DNA from: Burkholderiales bacterium
Lineage (GTDB): Bacteria; Pseudomonadota; Gammaproteobacteria; Burkholderiales; Usitatibacteraceae
Reading direction: 5' to 3'
Length of the DNA: 10,118 nucleotides
Assembly (NCBI GenBank): GCA_014378085.1
Contig: JACMOJ010000024.1
Span: 1 to 10,118, forward strand
Each line of letters begins with the position of its first letter. The stretch's first letter is position 1. Position numbers and translations under genes: made by a program. This document shows positions 1-6,336 of this stretch, in pieces. The notes below the pieces were generated by a model. The model saw only the letters and a list, made by a program, of their open reading frames with translations. It was not told the origin of the DNA and did no database searches.

Positions 1-38
1 CGAGTCAACATATCGGCGATCGGATCACTCATGCTCAT
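1..38 (-). CDS. rpsH: 30S ribosomal protein S8, N-terminal fragment
   Basis: Only the first 12 codons plus one base are inside the window; the gene runs off the left edge. They read MSMSDPIADMLT, which matches the S8 N-terminus (E. coli begins MSMQDPIADMLT). S8 is a primary 16S rRNA binder of the small-subunit platform and, in E. coli, the translational repressor of the spc operon. Two in-frame ATGs lie six bases apart. I chose the upstream one because GGAG sits 7 nt before it and because the doubled Met is conserved in the family. The start is 24 nt after the rpsN stop, the normal spc order, so it is probably cotranscribed from the promoter upstream of rplN. Confidence 0.93.
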   Translation of the reverse strand, partial: MSMSDPIADMLT

Positions 39-62
39 AATTTATCTCCGCCCTACTTCTCG

Positions 63-368
63 CTACCAGCTAGCTTTAACCAAGCCCGGCACTTCACCGC
101 GCATCGCAATTTCACGCAACTTGTTACGACCCAATCCGAACTTGCTATACACGCCACGAGGACGACCGGTGATCGCACAACGATTACGCAGACGCGTTGG
201 ATTAGAGTTGCGTGGCAACGCCTGCAACTTCAAACGCGCCTGATACCGATCTTCGTCAGCAGCACTCTGATCGTTGATAATTTTAAACAGCGCTTCGCGC
301 TTCGGCTTAAATTTCGCCACGAGCTTTTCACGCTTGGCTTGACGGTTAATCACTGCAAGTTTGGCCAT
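63..368 (-). CDS. rpsN: 30S ribosomal protein S14 (zinc-free, long form)
   Basis: A 101-residue S14, the usual length of the long form, which binds 16S rRNA in the small-subunit head. It has one cysteine (Cys64, in [12 protein letters not shown]) and no CxxC pairs, so it is the zinc-independent type rather than the short zinc-ribbon type. The C-terminal half carries the family pattern: LPRNSNPTR at about 51-59, [12 protein letters not shown] at 61-72 and a terminal GLVKASW. The frame is open 20 codons further upstream. I set the start at MAKLAV because homologues begin there, AGAGG lies 9 nt ahead, and the longer form would run deep into rplE. The start follows the rplE stop by 4 nt, which suggests coupled translation. 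Confidence 0.97.
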   Translation of the reverse strand: MAKLAVINRQAKREKLVAKFKPKREALFKIINDQSAADEDRYQARLKLQALPRNSNPTRLRNRCAITGRPRGVYSKFGLGRNKLREIAMRGEVPGLVKASW

Positions 369-372
369 GCAC

Positions 373-912
373 TTAACCTCTGAAAGGAAACTTGAATGCT
401 GCGAGAAGCGCTTTAGCTTCAGCATCATTCTTAGCGGACGTGGTAATCGAAATATTCATGCCGCGAATCGCGTCAATTTTGTCGTATTCGATTTCCGGAA
501 AAATGATCTGCTCTTTAATGCCCATGTTGTAGTTGCCACGGCCATCAAACGAACGACCAGAAATGCCGCGGAAGTCACGCACACGCGGCAGCGACACCGT
601 GATCAAGCGATCAAGAAACTCATACATGCGATTTGCACGCAAGGTCACCATGCAACCGATCGGATAACCGTCACGGATCTTGAATCCGGCGATGGATTTC
701 TTCGACAGCGTCACAACCGGCTTTTGCCCAGCGATCTTCGTCATGTCACCAACGGCGTGATCCATGATCTTTTTGTCCGCAACCGCTTCGCCTACACCCA
801 TGTTCAGGGTGATTTTGGTGATGCGCGGTACTTCCATTACAGACTTGAAGCCAAAGTCTTTCATCAACTTTGGCACAACGGTTTCTTTGTAAAACGATTG
901 GAGTCGAGCCAT
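373..912 (-). CDS. rplE: 50S ribosomal protein L5
   Basis: A 179-residue L5, the same length as in E. coli. L5 binds 5S rRNA and helps dock it in the central protuberance, contacting the small-subunit head. Recognisable family stretches are [10 protein letters not shown] near residue 33, [19 protein letters not shown] at 62-80, RVRDFRGI near 110, FDGRGNYN near 121, and RGMNISITT near 149. The open frame extends 43 codons upstream into rplX. I chose MARLQS because it is the conserved N-terminus and has a near-perfect Shine-Dalgarno site. It lies between rplX and rpsN, its normal place in the spc operon. In E. coli S8 represses this operon at an RNA site around the rplE start; I did not recognise an equivalent structure here. 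Confidence 0.97.
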   Translation of the reverse strand: MARLQSFYKETVVPKLMKDFGFKSVMEVPRITKITLNMGVGEAVADKKIMDHAVGDMTKIAGQKPVVTLSKKSIAGFKIRDGYPIGCMVTLRANRMYEFLDRLITVSLPRVRDFRGISGRSFDGRGNYNMGIKEQIIFPEIEYDKIDAIRGMNISITTSAKNDAEAKALLAAFKFPFRG

Positions 913-920
913 TTTCAGCG

Positions 921-927
921 CCTCCTT
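921..927 (-). promoter_or_regulatory. Shine-Dalgarno site of rplE
   Basis: AAGGAGG, a complete anti-SD match, lies 8 nt before the rplE ATG and fixes that start over the longer open frame. Its first bases are the last two of the rplX TAA stop, so terminating and initiating ribosomes meet at the same spot. Confidence 0.85.
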
Positions 928-1246
928 AAGCGTCGATTTGTTCGCCGTTGGAAGCGAACACACGCACTTTGCGTTTGTCGTCCAGCGACTTAAAGCCGAC
1001 GCGATCCGCTTTACCGGAGGTCGGGTTAAAAATAGCAACATTGGAAAGATGAATTGACATCTCTCTTTCCACGATGCCGCCAGTCGAGCCCTTCATCGGA
1101 TTCGGCTTGGTGTGCTTTTTGACTCGGTTGATACCCTCAACCAGTACGCGCTCGGACTCTGTGACCATGGACAGCACGGCGCCGCGCTTTCCCTTGTCTT
1201 TTCCGGTGATGACGACCACTTGGTCGCCTTTACGAATTTTATTCAT
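926..1246 (-). CDS. rplX: 50S ribosomal protein L24
   Basis: A 106-residue L24, an assembly-initiating large-subunit protein that binds the 5' domain of 23S rRNA near the tunnel exit. The N-terminus carries a KOW motif (about residues 5-32, with [16 protein letters not shown]). It is followed by the conserved [17 protein letters not shown] segment and the [17 protein letters not shown] segment, which is familiar from betaproteobacterial L24. The start ATG has AAAGGA about 9 nt ahead and lies 21 nt after the rplN stop. Its stop codon overlaps the rplE ribosome-binding site. The gene order rplN-rplX-rplE is the standard start of the spc operon. Confidence 0.96.
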   Translation of the reverse strand: MNKIRKGDQVVVITGKDKGKRGAVLSMVTESERVLVEGINRVKKHTKPNPMKGSTGGIVEREMSIHLSNVAIFNPTSGKADRVGFKSLDDKRKVRVFASNGEQIDA

Positions 1247-1267
1247 GACGTGTTTTCCTTTACAGCC

Positions 1268-1636
1268 TTACAGCACTTCAGGCGCCAGCGACACGATCTT
1301 CATGAACTTTTCAGTGCGTAACTCACGCGTCACTGGTCCAAAGATGCGCGTGCCGATCGGCTCAAGCTTTGCGTTCAACAGCACTGCTGCGTTGCCGTCA
1401 AATTTGATCAACGAACCATCGCTACGGCGGACGCCTTTAGCAGTTCGCACCACAACGGCGTTATAGACCTCGCCTTTTTTGACGCGGCCACGCGGCTGCG
1501 CGGATTTGATACTGACTTTGATGACATCACCAACGCCCGCATAGCGACGCTTAGAGCCGCCCAGGACTTTGATACACATCACCGATCGCGCGCCGGTGTT
1601 ATCGGCGACGTCGAGAATCGACTGCATCTGAATCAT
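1268..1636 (-). CDS. rplN: 50S ribosomal protein L14
   Basis: A 122-residue L14, an intersubunit-face protein that binds 23S rRNA and forms a bridge to 16S. It has the N-terminal ADNTGAR motif, [17 protein letters not shown], the [19 protein letters not shown] core, and the terminal [19 protein letters not shown] signature. A nine-codon upstream extension is open. I rejected it because MIQMQS is the conserved start and GGAG sits 7 nt before it. This is the first gene of the spc group. It is preceded by a 360-nt gap with a promoter and a long leader, so it is probably the first cistron of its own transcript. Confidence 0.97.
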   Translation of the reverse strand: MIQMQSILDVADNTGARSVMCIKVLGGSKRRYAGVGDVIKVSIKSAQPRGRVKKGEVYNAVVVRTAKGVRRSDGSLIKFDGNAAVLLNAKLEPIGTRIFGPVTRELRTEKFMKIVSLAPEVL

Positions 1637-1872
1637 TTTTTTTCTCCAACTTGCCCGCCACAAATGGCAGTTAGTTTTGGATCCGTCTTATGTCATCGCA
1701 GCCAATCCGGAGACCCGAATTAAATGCGCCAACAGGTTAGAAAGCTTCTTTTGCCTGATTGCTTAAAGCACTTTTTCAAGTGCGGCTTGTGCAGACTTTC
1801 AGGCGGCAGGGTCACGTTGCACCCTGTTTTTGCAGACTTTCAGCCGACATAGCCACGGCTGGAGCAGCGAAG
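1637..1872 (-). promoter_or_regulatory. Predicted structured 5' leader of the spc operon mRNA
   Basis: This is most of the 360-nt gene-free stretch 1637-1996. Downstream of the promoter at 1879-1908 the transcript would run about 235 nt before rplN. Hairpins seen by eye, in RNA order: CAGGGT/ACCCTG with an 8-nt loop (1807-1826); GCACTT/AAGTGC closed by a GAAA tetraloop (1768-1783); AATTCGG/CCGGATT with one G-U pair and a GTCT loop (1704-1721). A 13-mer occurs twice around the first hairpin. I see no intrinsic terminator and no convincing ORF. In E. coli the spc operon is controlled near rplE rather than by such a leader, so a regulatory role here is inference. Confidence 0.5.
1790..1843 (-). 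repeat. 13-nt direct repeat flanking a hairpin in the spc leader
   Basis: CTGAAAGTCTGCA (minus strand) occurs exactly at 1831-1843 and again at 1790-1802, 41 nt apart. The CAGGGT/ACCCTG hairpin (1807-1826) lies between the copies. Flanking bases differ on both sides, so the identity ends at 13 nt. Confidence 0.7.
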
Positions 1873-1878
1873 TCGGCC

Positions 1879-1908
1879 AGTATAAGCGAACCTAATGCCC
1901 TAATGCAA
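1879..1908 (-). promoter_or_regulatory. Putative promoter of the spc operon
   Basis: On the minus strand there is a -10 box TATACT (1879-1884, 5 of 6 to consensus) and a weak -35 box TTGCAT (1903-1908, 3 of 6) separated by 18 nt. It lies between the SDR stop and rplN. The stretch from the SDR stop to the -35 box (1909-1996) contains no intrinsic terminator that I can see. The octamer GCATTAGG is repeated in tandem (1891-1906) across the -35 box and spacer. Predicted start of transcription is near 1872. Confidence 0.55.
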
Positions 1909-1996
1909 GCGATTTTCTCGAATGATTTAATGGTCTGGCCATGGTCTAGGGGCGGATACATCGACCCTTGCAGCAGCGGGCCCGAGGAGCCGCGCG

Positions 1997-2770
1997 TTAA
2001 ATGGCGGTCATGCCACCGTCAACTGACAAAATTTGACCCGTGACGTAGCTAGCGGCGTCGGCGGCAAGAAAAATTGCGGGCCCCATTAAATCTTCTTCCC
2101 CACCAAGGCGGCCCAGCGGCGTCATCGCCACGATCTGGTTTTCAATGACTTGTAAAACGCCTGCGCTCATTTTTGATGGGAAGAACCCCGGCGCCAAGGC
2201 GTTGACTCGGATGCCGTACTTTGCCCATTCGGCTGCCAATGCGCGTGTCATATTGACCAAGCCACCTTTGCTGGTGTTGTAGGCAAGCGTTTGCATTGGG
2301 CCAAGCTGTCCGCGCAGACCTGCGACGGAAGCGATATTGATCACTGCACCGCAACGATTCGGGATCATCGACTTTGCGCCCACTTGTTGGGTGACGAGCC
2401 ACGTCCCCGTAAGATTGGTAGCAATAATTTTGTTCCAAGCCTCAAGTGGATACGTTTCGGCCGGAGCGCCCCAAGACGCACCCGCGTTGTTGATCAAAAT
2501 ATCGATTCGGCCAAAGCGTTTAAGCACAGCGTCGACCATCGGCTCAATCGTTTCCGGTTTCGCGAGGTCGCTCGAGACCACAAACACGTCATACCCCAGC
2601 GAGGCCAGTTCAGCTTTTGCCTCCTCTAACTCGCTGCTTTTGCGTGCCGTTAGGGCGAGCTTGGCACCCTGAGAGCCGAAGCCTTTGGCGATTTGCAGTC
2701 CCAACCCGCGCGAGCCCCCCGTGATCAGCGCGACACGGTTTGTGAGGTCAAAAAGTTTGTTGGCGTTCAT
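1997..2770 (-). CDS. Classical short-chain dehydrogenase/reductase (SDR)
   Basis: A complete 257-residue classical SDR, a soluble Rossmann-fold NAD(P)-dependent oxidoreductase. Motifs seen: cofactor-binding TGGSRGLG at 17-24, NNAG at 94-97, and the catalytic tetrad Asn119, Ser148, Tyr164 and Lys168 (YNTSK). Further on are PG at 194-195 and VDGG at 250-253. Arg43 just after strand beta-2 (TARK) favours NADP(H). It resembles gluconate 5-dehydrogenase or 3-oxoacyl-ACP reductase type SDRs, but family membership does not fix the substrate. The start has AGGA about 9 nt upstream. It is codirectional with the FAD oxidoreductase 145 nt before it and lies between the S10 and spc operons, an unusual place for a metabolic gene. 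No intrinsic terminator is visible after it. Confidence 0.95.
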   Translation of the reverse strand: MNANKLFDLTNRVALITGGSRGLGLQIAKGFGSQGAKLALTARKSSELEEAKAELASLGYDVFVVSSDLAKPETIEPMVDAVLKRFGRIDILINNAGASWGAPAETYPLEAWNKIIATNLTGTWLVTQQVGAKSMIPNRCGAVINIASVAGLRGQLGPMQTLAYNTSKGGLVNMTRALAAEWAKYGIRVNALAPGFFPSKMSAGVLQVIENQIVAMTPLGRLGGEEDLMGPAIFLAADAASYVTGQILSVDGGMTAI

Positions 2771-2819
2771 GAGTGTTTTCCTAAATCAATTGATCGGCGG
2801 CAACACGCCGAGGGACACG

Positions 2820-2831
2820 CCTAGCTTGCTA
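2820..2831 (-). promoter_or_regulatory. Palindromic motif upstream of the SDR gene
   Basis: The minus strand reads TAGCAAGCTAGG, a TAGC-N2-GCTA palindrome, 50-61 nt before the SDR start. An 11-of-12-class counterpart differing only in the two central bases lies ahead of the FAD oxidoreductase (4627-4638). A shared operator is possible but unproven. Confidence 0.3.
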
Positions 2832-2873
2832 CGCAGAAAGTTCAAAATACCCTATTGGCGGTTAGTTTGGAGC

Positions 2874-2904
2874 ACTTTTGCCTTGAAGTGCCCGTCAATA
2901 AACG
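2874..2904 (-). other. Short stretch resembling the 5' end of rpsS
   Basis: These 31 nt match 6920-6950, within rpsS, at 25 positions without gaps, including an 11-base exact run (GACGGGCACTT). In the matching frame they read FIDGHFKAK against FVDGHLAAK of S19. The same bases also form an 8-bp hairpin with one G-U pair (2870-2893). This could be a degraded rpsS fragment, part of a dispersed intergenic repeat, or chance. It lies between the two metabolic genes. Confidence 0.3.
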
Positions 2905-2915
2905 AGTTTGCATTT

Positions 2916-4604
2916 TTAGTAGGGACTTGCTTGGTCGTCCAGCACTGCCCGCTTATGCCTTGTCGCGATCCTTCCGCCGAGCATCGACAACGCAACCGCT
3001 TCGGCGATCTTGATGCCGTCCACACCGGCACTCATGATGCCGCCTGCGTAACCCGCGCCCTCTCCCGCAGGGAATAAGCCGGTTGTGTTTACGCTTTGAA
3101 AGTTATCGTCTCGGCGCGCAATTCGAATTGGCGACGAGGTTCTCGTCTCAACTCCTGTCAGCACGGCATCGTGCATCGCGAAGCCGGCAATCTGTTTATC
3201 AAATGCCGGAAGCGCCTCGCGCACGGCCTCAACCACAAAATCTGGCACACATTGCGAGAGATCGGTCATCTTCACGCCGGGCTTGTACGAGGGCACAACA
3301 GACCCGAATGCGGTTGATGCCTTACCGGCGAGGAAATCGCCCACGAGTTGCGCCGGTGCGTGGTAATTTTCACCGCCGGCGATAAACGCTGCCGCCTCCC
3401 AGCGCCGTTGAAAATCAATGCCCGCCAGTACGTCGTCTGGATAGTCGATTGCTGGCGTGATGCCGACCACAATGCCAGCGTTGGCGTTGCGTTCAGTACG
3501 CGAATATTGGCTCATGCCGTTGGTGACCACCCGACCGACTTCCGAAGTTGCCGCCACAACCGTCCCGCCTGGGCACATACAGAAACTGTATACGCTCCGT
3601 CCGTTAGAGGCGTGATGGACCAGCTTGTAGTCGGACGCACCCAGCATTTGATTTCCGGCATTAGGGCCAAATCGCGCACGGTCAATCAACCCTTGGGGGT
3701 GTTCGATGCGAAATCCAATCGAAAACGGTTTGGCCTCGACGAATACCCCGCGTTCGCGCAGTTTTTGAAAGGTGTCCCGTGCGCTATGTCCGGTCGCCAG
3801 AATGAGATGGTTGGTGGCGATGGCCTCACCAGTTTCCAAGACCACGCCTCGCATTCGCCGCTCGCCTCCGTGCTCTTCGATGTCGAAGTCGACGACCTTT
3901 TGTTGAAACCGGATCTCGCCACCCAAAGACTCAATTTTGGCCCGCATAATTTCGATCATCGATACGAGTTTGAACGTCCCGATATGCGGTTTGGAGACGT
4001 ACATAATCTCGGGCGGCGCACCCGCCGCTACAAAATCTCGCAGCACTTTCCGCCCTAGAAAATGCGGGTCTTTGATTTGGCTCCAGAGCTTGCCGTCTGA
4101 AAATGTGCCCGCACCGCCTTCGCCGAATTGCACATTTGATTCCGGATTTAACGTCGATTTGCGCCACAAGCCCCAGGTGTCTTGCGTACGCTCGCGGACC
4201 GCTTTCCCCCGCTCGAGAACAATCGGCCGAAAGCCCATTTGCGCGAGCGTTAACGCGGCGAAAAGTCCACACGGCCCCAGCCCAATAACCACCGGCCTAA
4301 CGCCTGAAAATTCCGCTGGTGCGTGCGCAATAAATTCGTATTCAGTGTCCGGTTTGACAATCACTTTGGGGTCACCGCGAAACTTGCGCAACACTGCCGC
4401 TTCGTCTCGCAATTCGACGTCGAGTGTATAGATCAAAAGAATATGCGCTTTTTTTCGCGCGTCATATCCACGCCGATAAATCAAAACGTTGAGCAGCTCC
4501 TCGTCCGGAATCTTCAGGCGTGCGAGTACGCCTGCGCGCAGCGCGGCAACATCGTCGTCACAGCTTGAGCCGAGTGACAGCTTGATTTCGTTCAGGCGCA
4601 GCAT
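2916..4604 (-). CDS. FAD-dependent oxidoreductase, COG2509-like family
   Basis: A complete 562-residue flavoprotein-like gene. An N-terminal domain of about 100 residues (with RRGYDARKK at 44-52) precedes a dinucleotide-binding fold: GLGPCGL at 108-114 and Glu131 at the end of the second strand, expected to bind the FAD ribose. Family-type signatures follow: NVQFGEGGAGTFSDGKL at 157-173, ATGHSARDTF at 270-279, FCMCPGG at 341-347, and FPAGEGAGYAGG at 511-522 near the second FAD-contacting segment. There is no signal peptide or membrane segment. The family is usually annotated as an NAD(FAD)-utilising dehydrogenase of unknown substrate. The start MLRLNEIKL fits family N-termini, but no good Shine-Dalgarno site precedes it. 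It follows the rpsQ terminator, so it needs its own promoter, which I could not define. Confidence 0.92.
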   Translation of the reverse strand: MLRLNEIKLSLGSSCDDDVAALRAGVLARLKIPDEELLNVLIYRRGYDARKKAHILLIYTLDVELRDEAAVLRKFRGDPKVIVKPDTEYEFIAHAPAEFSGVRPVVIGLGPCGLFAALTLAQMGFRPIVLERGKAVRERTQDTWGLWRKSTLNPESNVQFGEGGAGTFSDGKLWSQIKDPHFLGRKVLRDFVAAGAPPEIMYVSKPHIGTFKLVSMIEIMRAKIESLGGEIRFQQKVVDFDIEEHGGERRMRGVVLETGEAIATNHLILATGHSARDTFQKLRERGVFVEAKPFSIGFRIEHPQGLIDRARFGPNAGNQMLGASDYKLVHHASNGRSVYSFCMCPGGTVVAATSEVGRVVTNGMSQYSRTERNANAGIVVGITPAIDYPDDVLAGIDFQRRWEAAAFIAGGENYHAPAQLVGDFLAGKASTAFGSVVPSYKPGVKMTDLSQCVPDFVVEAVREALPAFDKQIAGFAMHDAVLTGVETRTSSPIRIARRDDNFQSVNTTGLFPAGEGAGYAGGIMSAGVDGIKIAEAVALSMLGGRIATRHKRAVLDDQASPY

Positions 4605-4626
4605 GATTTAAGAACCGTATCCCCCA

Positions 4627-4638
4627 CCTAGCAAGCTA
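4627..4638 (-). promoter_or_regulatory. Palindromic motif upstream of the FAD oxidoreductase
   Basis: The minus strand reads TAGCTTGCTAGG, 23-34 nt before the oxidoreductase start. It equals the motif at 2820-2831 except for the two central bases of the TAGC-N2-GCTA palindrome. It lies just downstream of a -10-like GATAAT (4641-4646), where a repressor would fit, but that promoter is itself doubtful. Confidence 0.3.
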
Positions 4639-4670
4639 TGATTATCTATTGGACTGTCATGGACTGTGTG

Positions 4671-4699
4671 AAAACAAAAAAGCCCGCAGATGCGGGCTT
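4671..4699 (-). terminator. Intrinsic terminator of the S10 operon
   Basis: An 8-bp perfect stem AAGCCCGC/GCGGGCTT with an ATCT loop (4680-4699) is followed on the minus strand by TTTTTGTTTT. The stem starts 24 nt after the rpsQ stop, so it ends the ribosomal transcript before the FAD oxidoreductase. The remaining part of this 119-nt gap holds no gene. Confidence 0.92.
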
Positions 4700-4723
4700 G
4701 TTTTGCGAAGACAGAGACAAAAC

Positions 4724-4999
4724 TTATTCGGCTTTTGCCTTTTCGATAAGCTTCGACACGGCCCATGCTTTGGTCTTAGACATTGGCTTGGTTTCTTCGA
4801 TTGTCACGGTGTCGCCCATTTTGAAATCATTGTTCGGGCTATGTGCGTGATACTTCTTCGAACGGCGCAGCACTTTACCCAGAATCGGATGTTTCACCGC
4901 GCGCTCAACCAGCACTGTTACCGTTTTATCCATCTTATCGCTAGTGATAACGCCGGTCAGCGTACGCTTGCTTTTGGTCACTTCAGCAGTAGTCGTCAT
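4724..4999 (-). CDS. rpsQ: 30S ribosomal protein S17
   Basis: A 91-residue S17, an OB-fold protein that binds the 5' domain of 16S rRNA early in assembly. The family pattern is clear: [20 protein letters not shown] at about 14-33, [18 protein letters not shown] near 37-54, and [18 protein letters not shown] near 62-79. The ATG shares its A with the rpmC TAA stop (TAATG), so translation is probably coupled to rpmC. This is the last gene of the S10 operon, and an intrinsic terminator follows directly. In E. coli rplN follows closely in the adjoining spc operon, but here two metabolic genes intervene. Confidence 0.97.
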   Translation of the reverse strand: MTTTAEVTKSKRTLTGVITSDKMDKTVTVLVERAVKHPILGKVLRRSKKYHAHSPNNDFKMGDTVTIEETKPMSKTKAWAVSKLIEKAKAE

Positions 5000-5193
5000 T
5001 ATTGCGCCTTCGCTTTTTCGGTAAGGATGGTCTTGATCTGCGCGATTTCGCGCTTCGCACGGCCAAGCTCCGTCGTCTTAGACATTTGCTGAGTCGCAAC
5101 CTGCATGCGCATCGAAAACTGGGCACGACGTAAATCCAGCAGTTCCTTATTCAACTCTTCCGGGGATTTCGCCCGCATTTCTTTGGTGTTCAT
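4999..5193 (-). CDS. rpmC: 50S ribosomal protein L29
   Basis: A 64-residue L29, a small two-helix protein beside the nascent-chain tunnel exit near L23, where trigger factor and SRP dock. The sequence has the usual N-terminal [18 protein letters not shown] helix, an [20 protein letters not shown] turn and second helix, and a lysine-rich tail. Length matches the family (about 63-66). AAGGA lies about 10 nt before the ATG, and the preceding rplP stop is 14 nt away. The stop overlaps the rpsQ start by one base. Confidence 0.95.
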   Translation of the reverse strand: MNTKEMRAKSPEELNKELLDLRRAQFSMRMQVATQQMSKTTELGRAKREIAQIKTILTEKAKAQ

Positions 5194-5207
5194 GGCGTAG
5201 TCCTTTC

Positions 5208-5621
5208 TTAACCCAACAGACGATGTACAAAGGTGGTCCGAATCGGCAACTTTGCAGCGGCAAGTGCAAACGCTTCGCGCGCCAAATTCTCTTGCACGCC
5301 ATCCATTTCGTAGAGCACTTTGCCTGGCTGGATCTCAGCCACAAAATACTCAGGTGAGCCTTTGCCGTTACCCATGCGAACTTCAGCAGGCTTTTTAGAG
5401 ATTGGCTTGTCGGGGAAAATACGAATCCAAACTCGGCCACCGCGTTTAATGTGGCGCGTCATGGCGCGACGCGCCGCTTCGATTTGACGCGCGGTCAAAC
5501 GACCCCGGCCAACCGCCTTCAAACCAAATTCTCCGAACGAAACTTTGGCACCCGTTGTGGCGATACCTTTGTTCCGGCCTTTTTGCTCTTTGCGATATTT
5601 TCTTCTAGCTGGCTGCAGCAT
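5208..5621 (-). CDS. rplP: 50S ribosomal protein L16
   Basis: A 137-residue L16, which lies near the A-site tRNA elbow and the peptidyl-transferase centre. The basic N-terminus [11 protein letters not shown], the [18 protein letters not shown] segment at 40-57, and the [19 protein letters not shown] signature at 82-100 identify it. Arg82 matches E. coli Arg81, the residue hydroxylated by YcfD/RoxA; whether that occurs here is unknown. The frame is open 21 codons further upstream within rpsC. I chose this start for its conserved N-terminus and the AGGAG 6 nt ahead. The gene begins 17 nt before the end of rpsC, in a different frame. Confidence 0.96.
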   Translation of the reverse strand: MLQPARRKYRKEQKGRNKGIATTGAKVSFGEFGLKAVGRGRLTARQIEAARRAMTRHIKRGGRVWIRIFPDKPISKKPAEVRMGNGKGSPEYFVAEIQPGKVLYEMDGVQENLAREAFALAAAKLPIRTTFVHRLLG

Positions 5622-6327
5622 TTTTCGCTCCTGGACGGCCACGCGGCTTACGCGCTGGCTCAGCTTGTGGCTCCGGTGCCGCAACAGGCGTTTCGCCTTT
5701 TGCCAGCATGTTGCCCTTGTAGACGAGAACTTGTACGCCGATCACGCCGTACGTGGTACGCGCTTCAGAAAAACCCTGATCGATGTCAGCACGCAACGTG
5801 TGAAGCGGCACGCGACCTTCACGGTACCACTCGGTACGCGCGATTTCTGCGCCGTTCAAACGACCGCTAGAGGTGATCTTGATACCTTGCGCACCCAGGC
5901 GCATTGCGTTTTGCATCGCACGCTTCATTGCACGGCGGAACATCACGCGCTTTTCGAGCTGGGCTGTAATGCCGTCAGCGATTAGCTGGGCATCAGTTTC
6001 TGGCTTGCGAATTTCTTCGATATTGACATGCACCGGCACGCCCATCATTTTCGAAAGACTCAAGCGCAGATTTTCGATGTCTTCGCCTTTCTTGCCGATC
6101 ACCACGCCTGGGCGGGATGAATAGATCGTGATCTTTGCGTTCCTCGCAGGACGCTCGATGATGATCTTGCCAACAGACGCGCTCGCCAACTTCTTTTTTA
6201 AGTAGGTACGAACTTTGATGTCTTCCAGCAACATGATCGGAAAGTTTTTGCTGTTTGCATACCACTTCGAGGCGAAGTTTTTGGTAACAGACAAGCGAAA
6301 ACCAGTCGGGGAAATTTTTTGTCCCAT
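5605..6327 (-). CDS. rpsC: 30S ribosomal protein S3
   Basis: A 240-residue S3, part of the mRNA entry tunnel of the small subunit. The N-terminal [12 protein letters not shown], the KH domain with its GKKG loop at 78-81, and the C-terminal domain with [20 protein letters not shown] at 164-183 are all intact. Arg131, Arg132 and Lys135 match the residues implicated in E. coli ribosomal helicase activity. The tail after about residue 210 is Ala/Pro/basic-rich, as is common and variable in S3. AAGGAG precedes the start and overlaps the rplV TAA stop. The 3' end overlaps rplP. Confidence 0.97.
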   Translation of the reverse strand: MGQKISPTGFRLSVTKNFASKWYANSKNFPIMLLEDIKVRTYLKKKLASASVGKIIIERPARNAKITIYSSRPGVVIGKKGEDIENLRLSLSKMMGVPVHVNIEEIRKPETDAQLIADGITAQLEKRVMFRRAMKRAMQNAMRLGAQGIKITSSGRLNGAEIARTEWYREGRVPLHTLRADIDQGFSEARTTYGVIGVQVLVYKGNMLAKGETPVAAPEPQAEPARKPRGRPGAKNAAAS

Positions 6328-6336
6328 TGCAGCTCC

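Noticed and set aside
880..960. E. coli-type S8 repressor site around the rplE start
   Set aside because: The rplX-rplE junction is only 13 nt and I could not recognise the S8-binding helix by eye. A covariance search would be needed.
1843..1877. GCCGAC/GTCGGC stem at the very 5' end of the spc leader
   Set aside because: Half of the stem lies at or upstream of the predicted transcription start near 1872, so it may not be in the RNA.
1759..2043. 94-codon plus-strand frame over the spc leader and SDR 3' end
   Set aside because: No ribosome-binding site or recognisable family, and it overlaps the promoter, the leader repeats and the SDR coding end. The peptide looks random.
2842..2913. 23-residue minus-strand ORF starting just after the FAD oxidoreductase stop
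   Set aside because: It has an ATG but no Shine-Dalgarno site. It overlaps the rpsS-like hairpin segment in another frame, so a coding role is not supported.
4641..4646. GATAAT -10-like box upstream of the FAD oxidoreductase
   Set aside because: It matches 5 of 6 of the -10 consensus, but no -35 hexamer lies 16-18 nt upstream, and ATGACA at 4655-4660 is only 8 nt away. A promoter must exist after the terminator but I cannot place it.
4680..4707. The rpsQ terminator stem read on the plus strand, followed by TTGTTTTG
   Set aside because: It could act weakly in the other direction, but there is no plus-strand gene for it to end.
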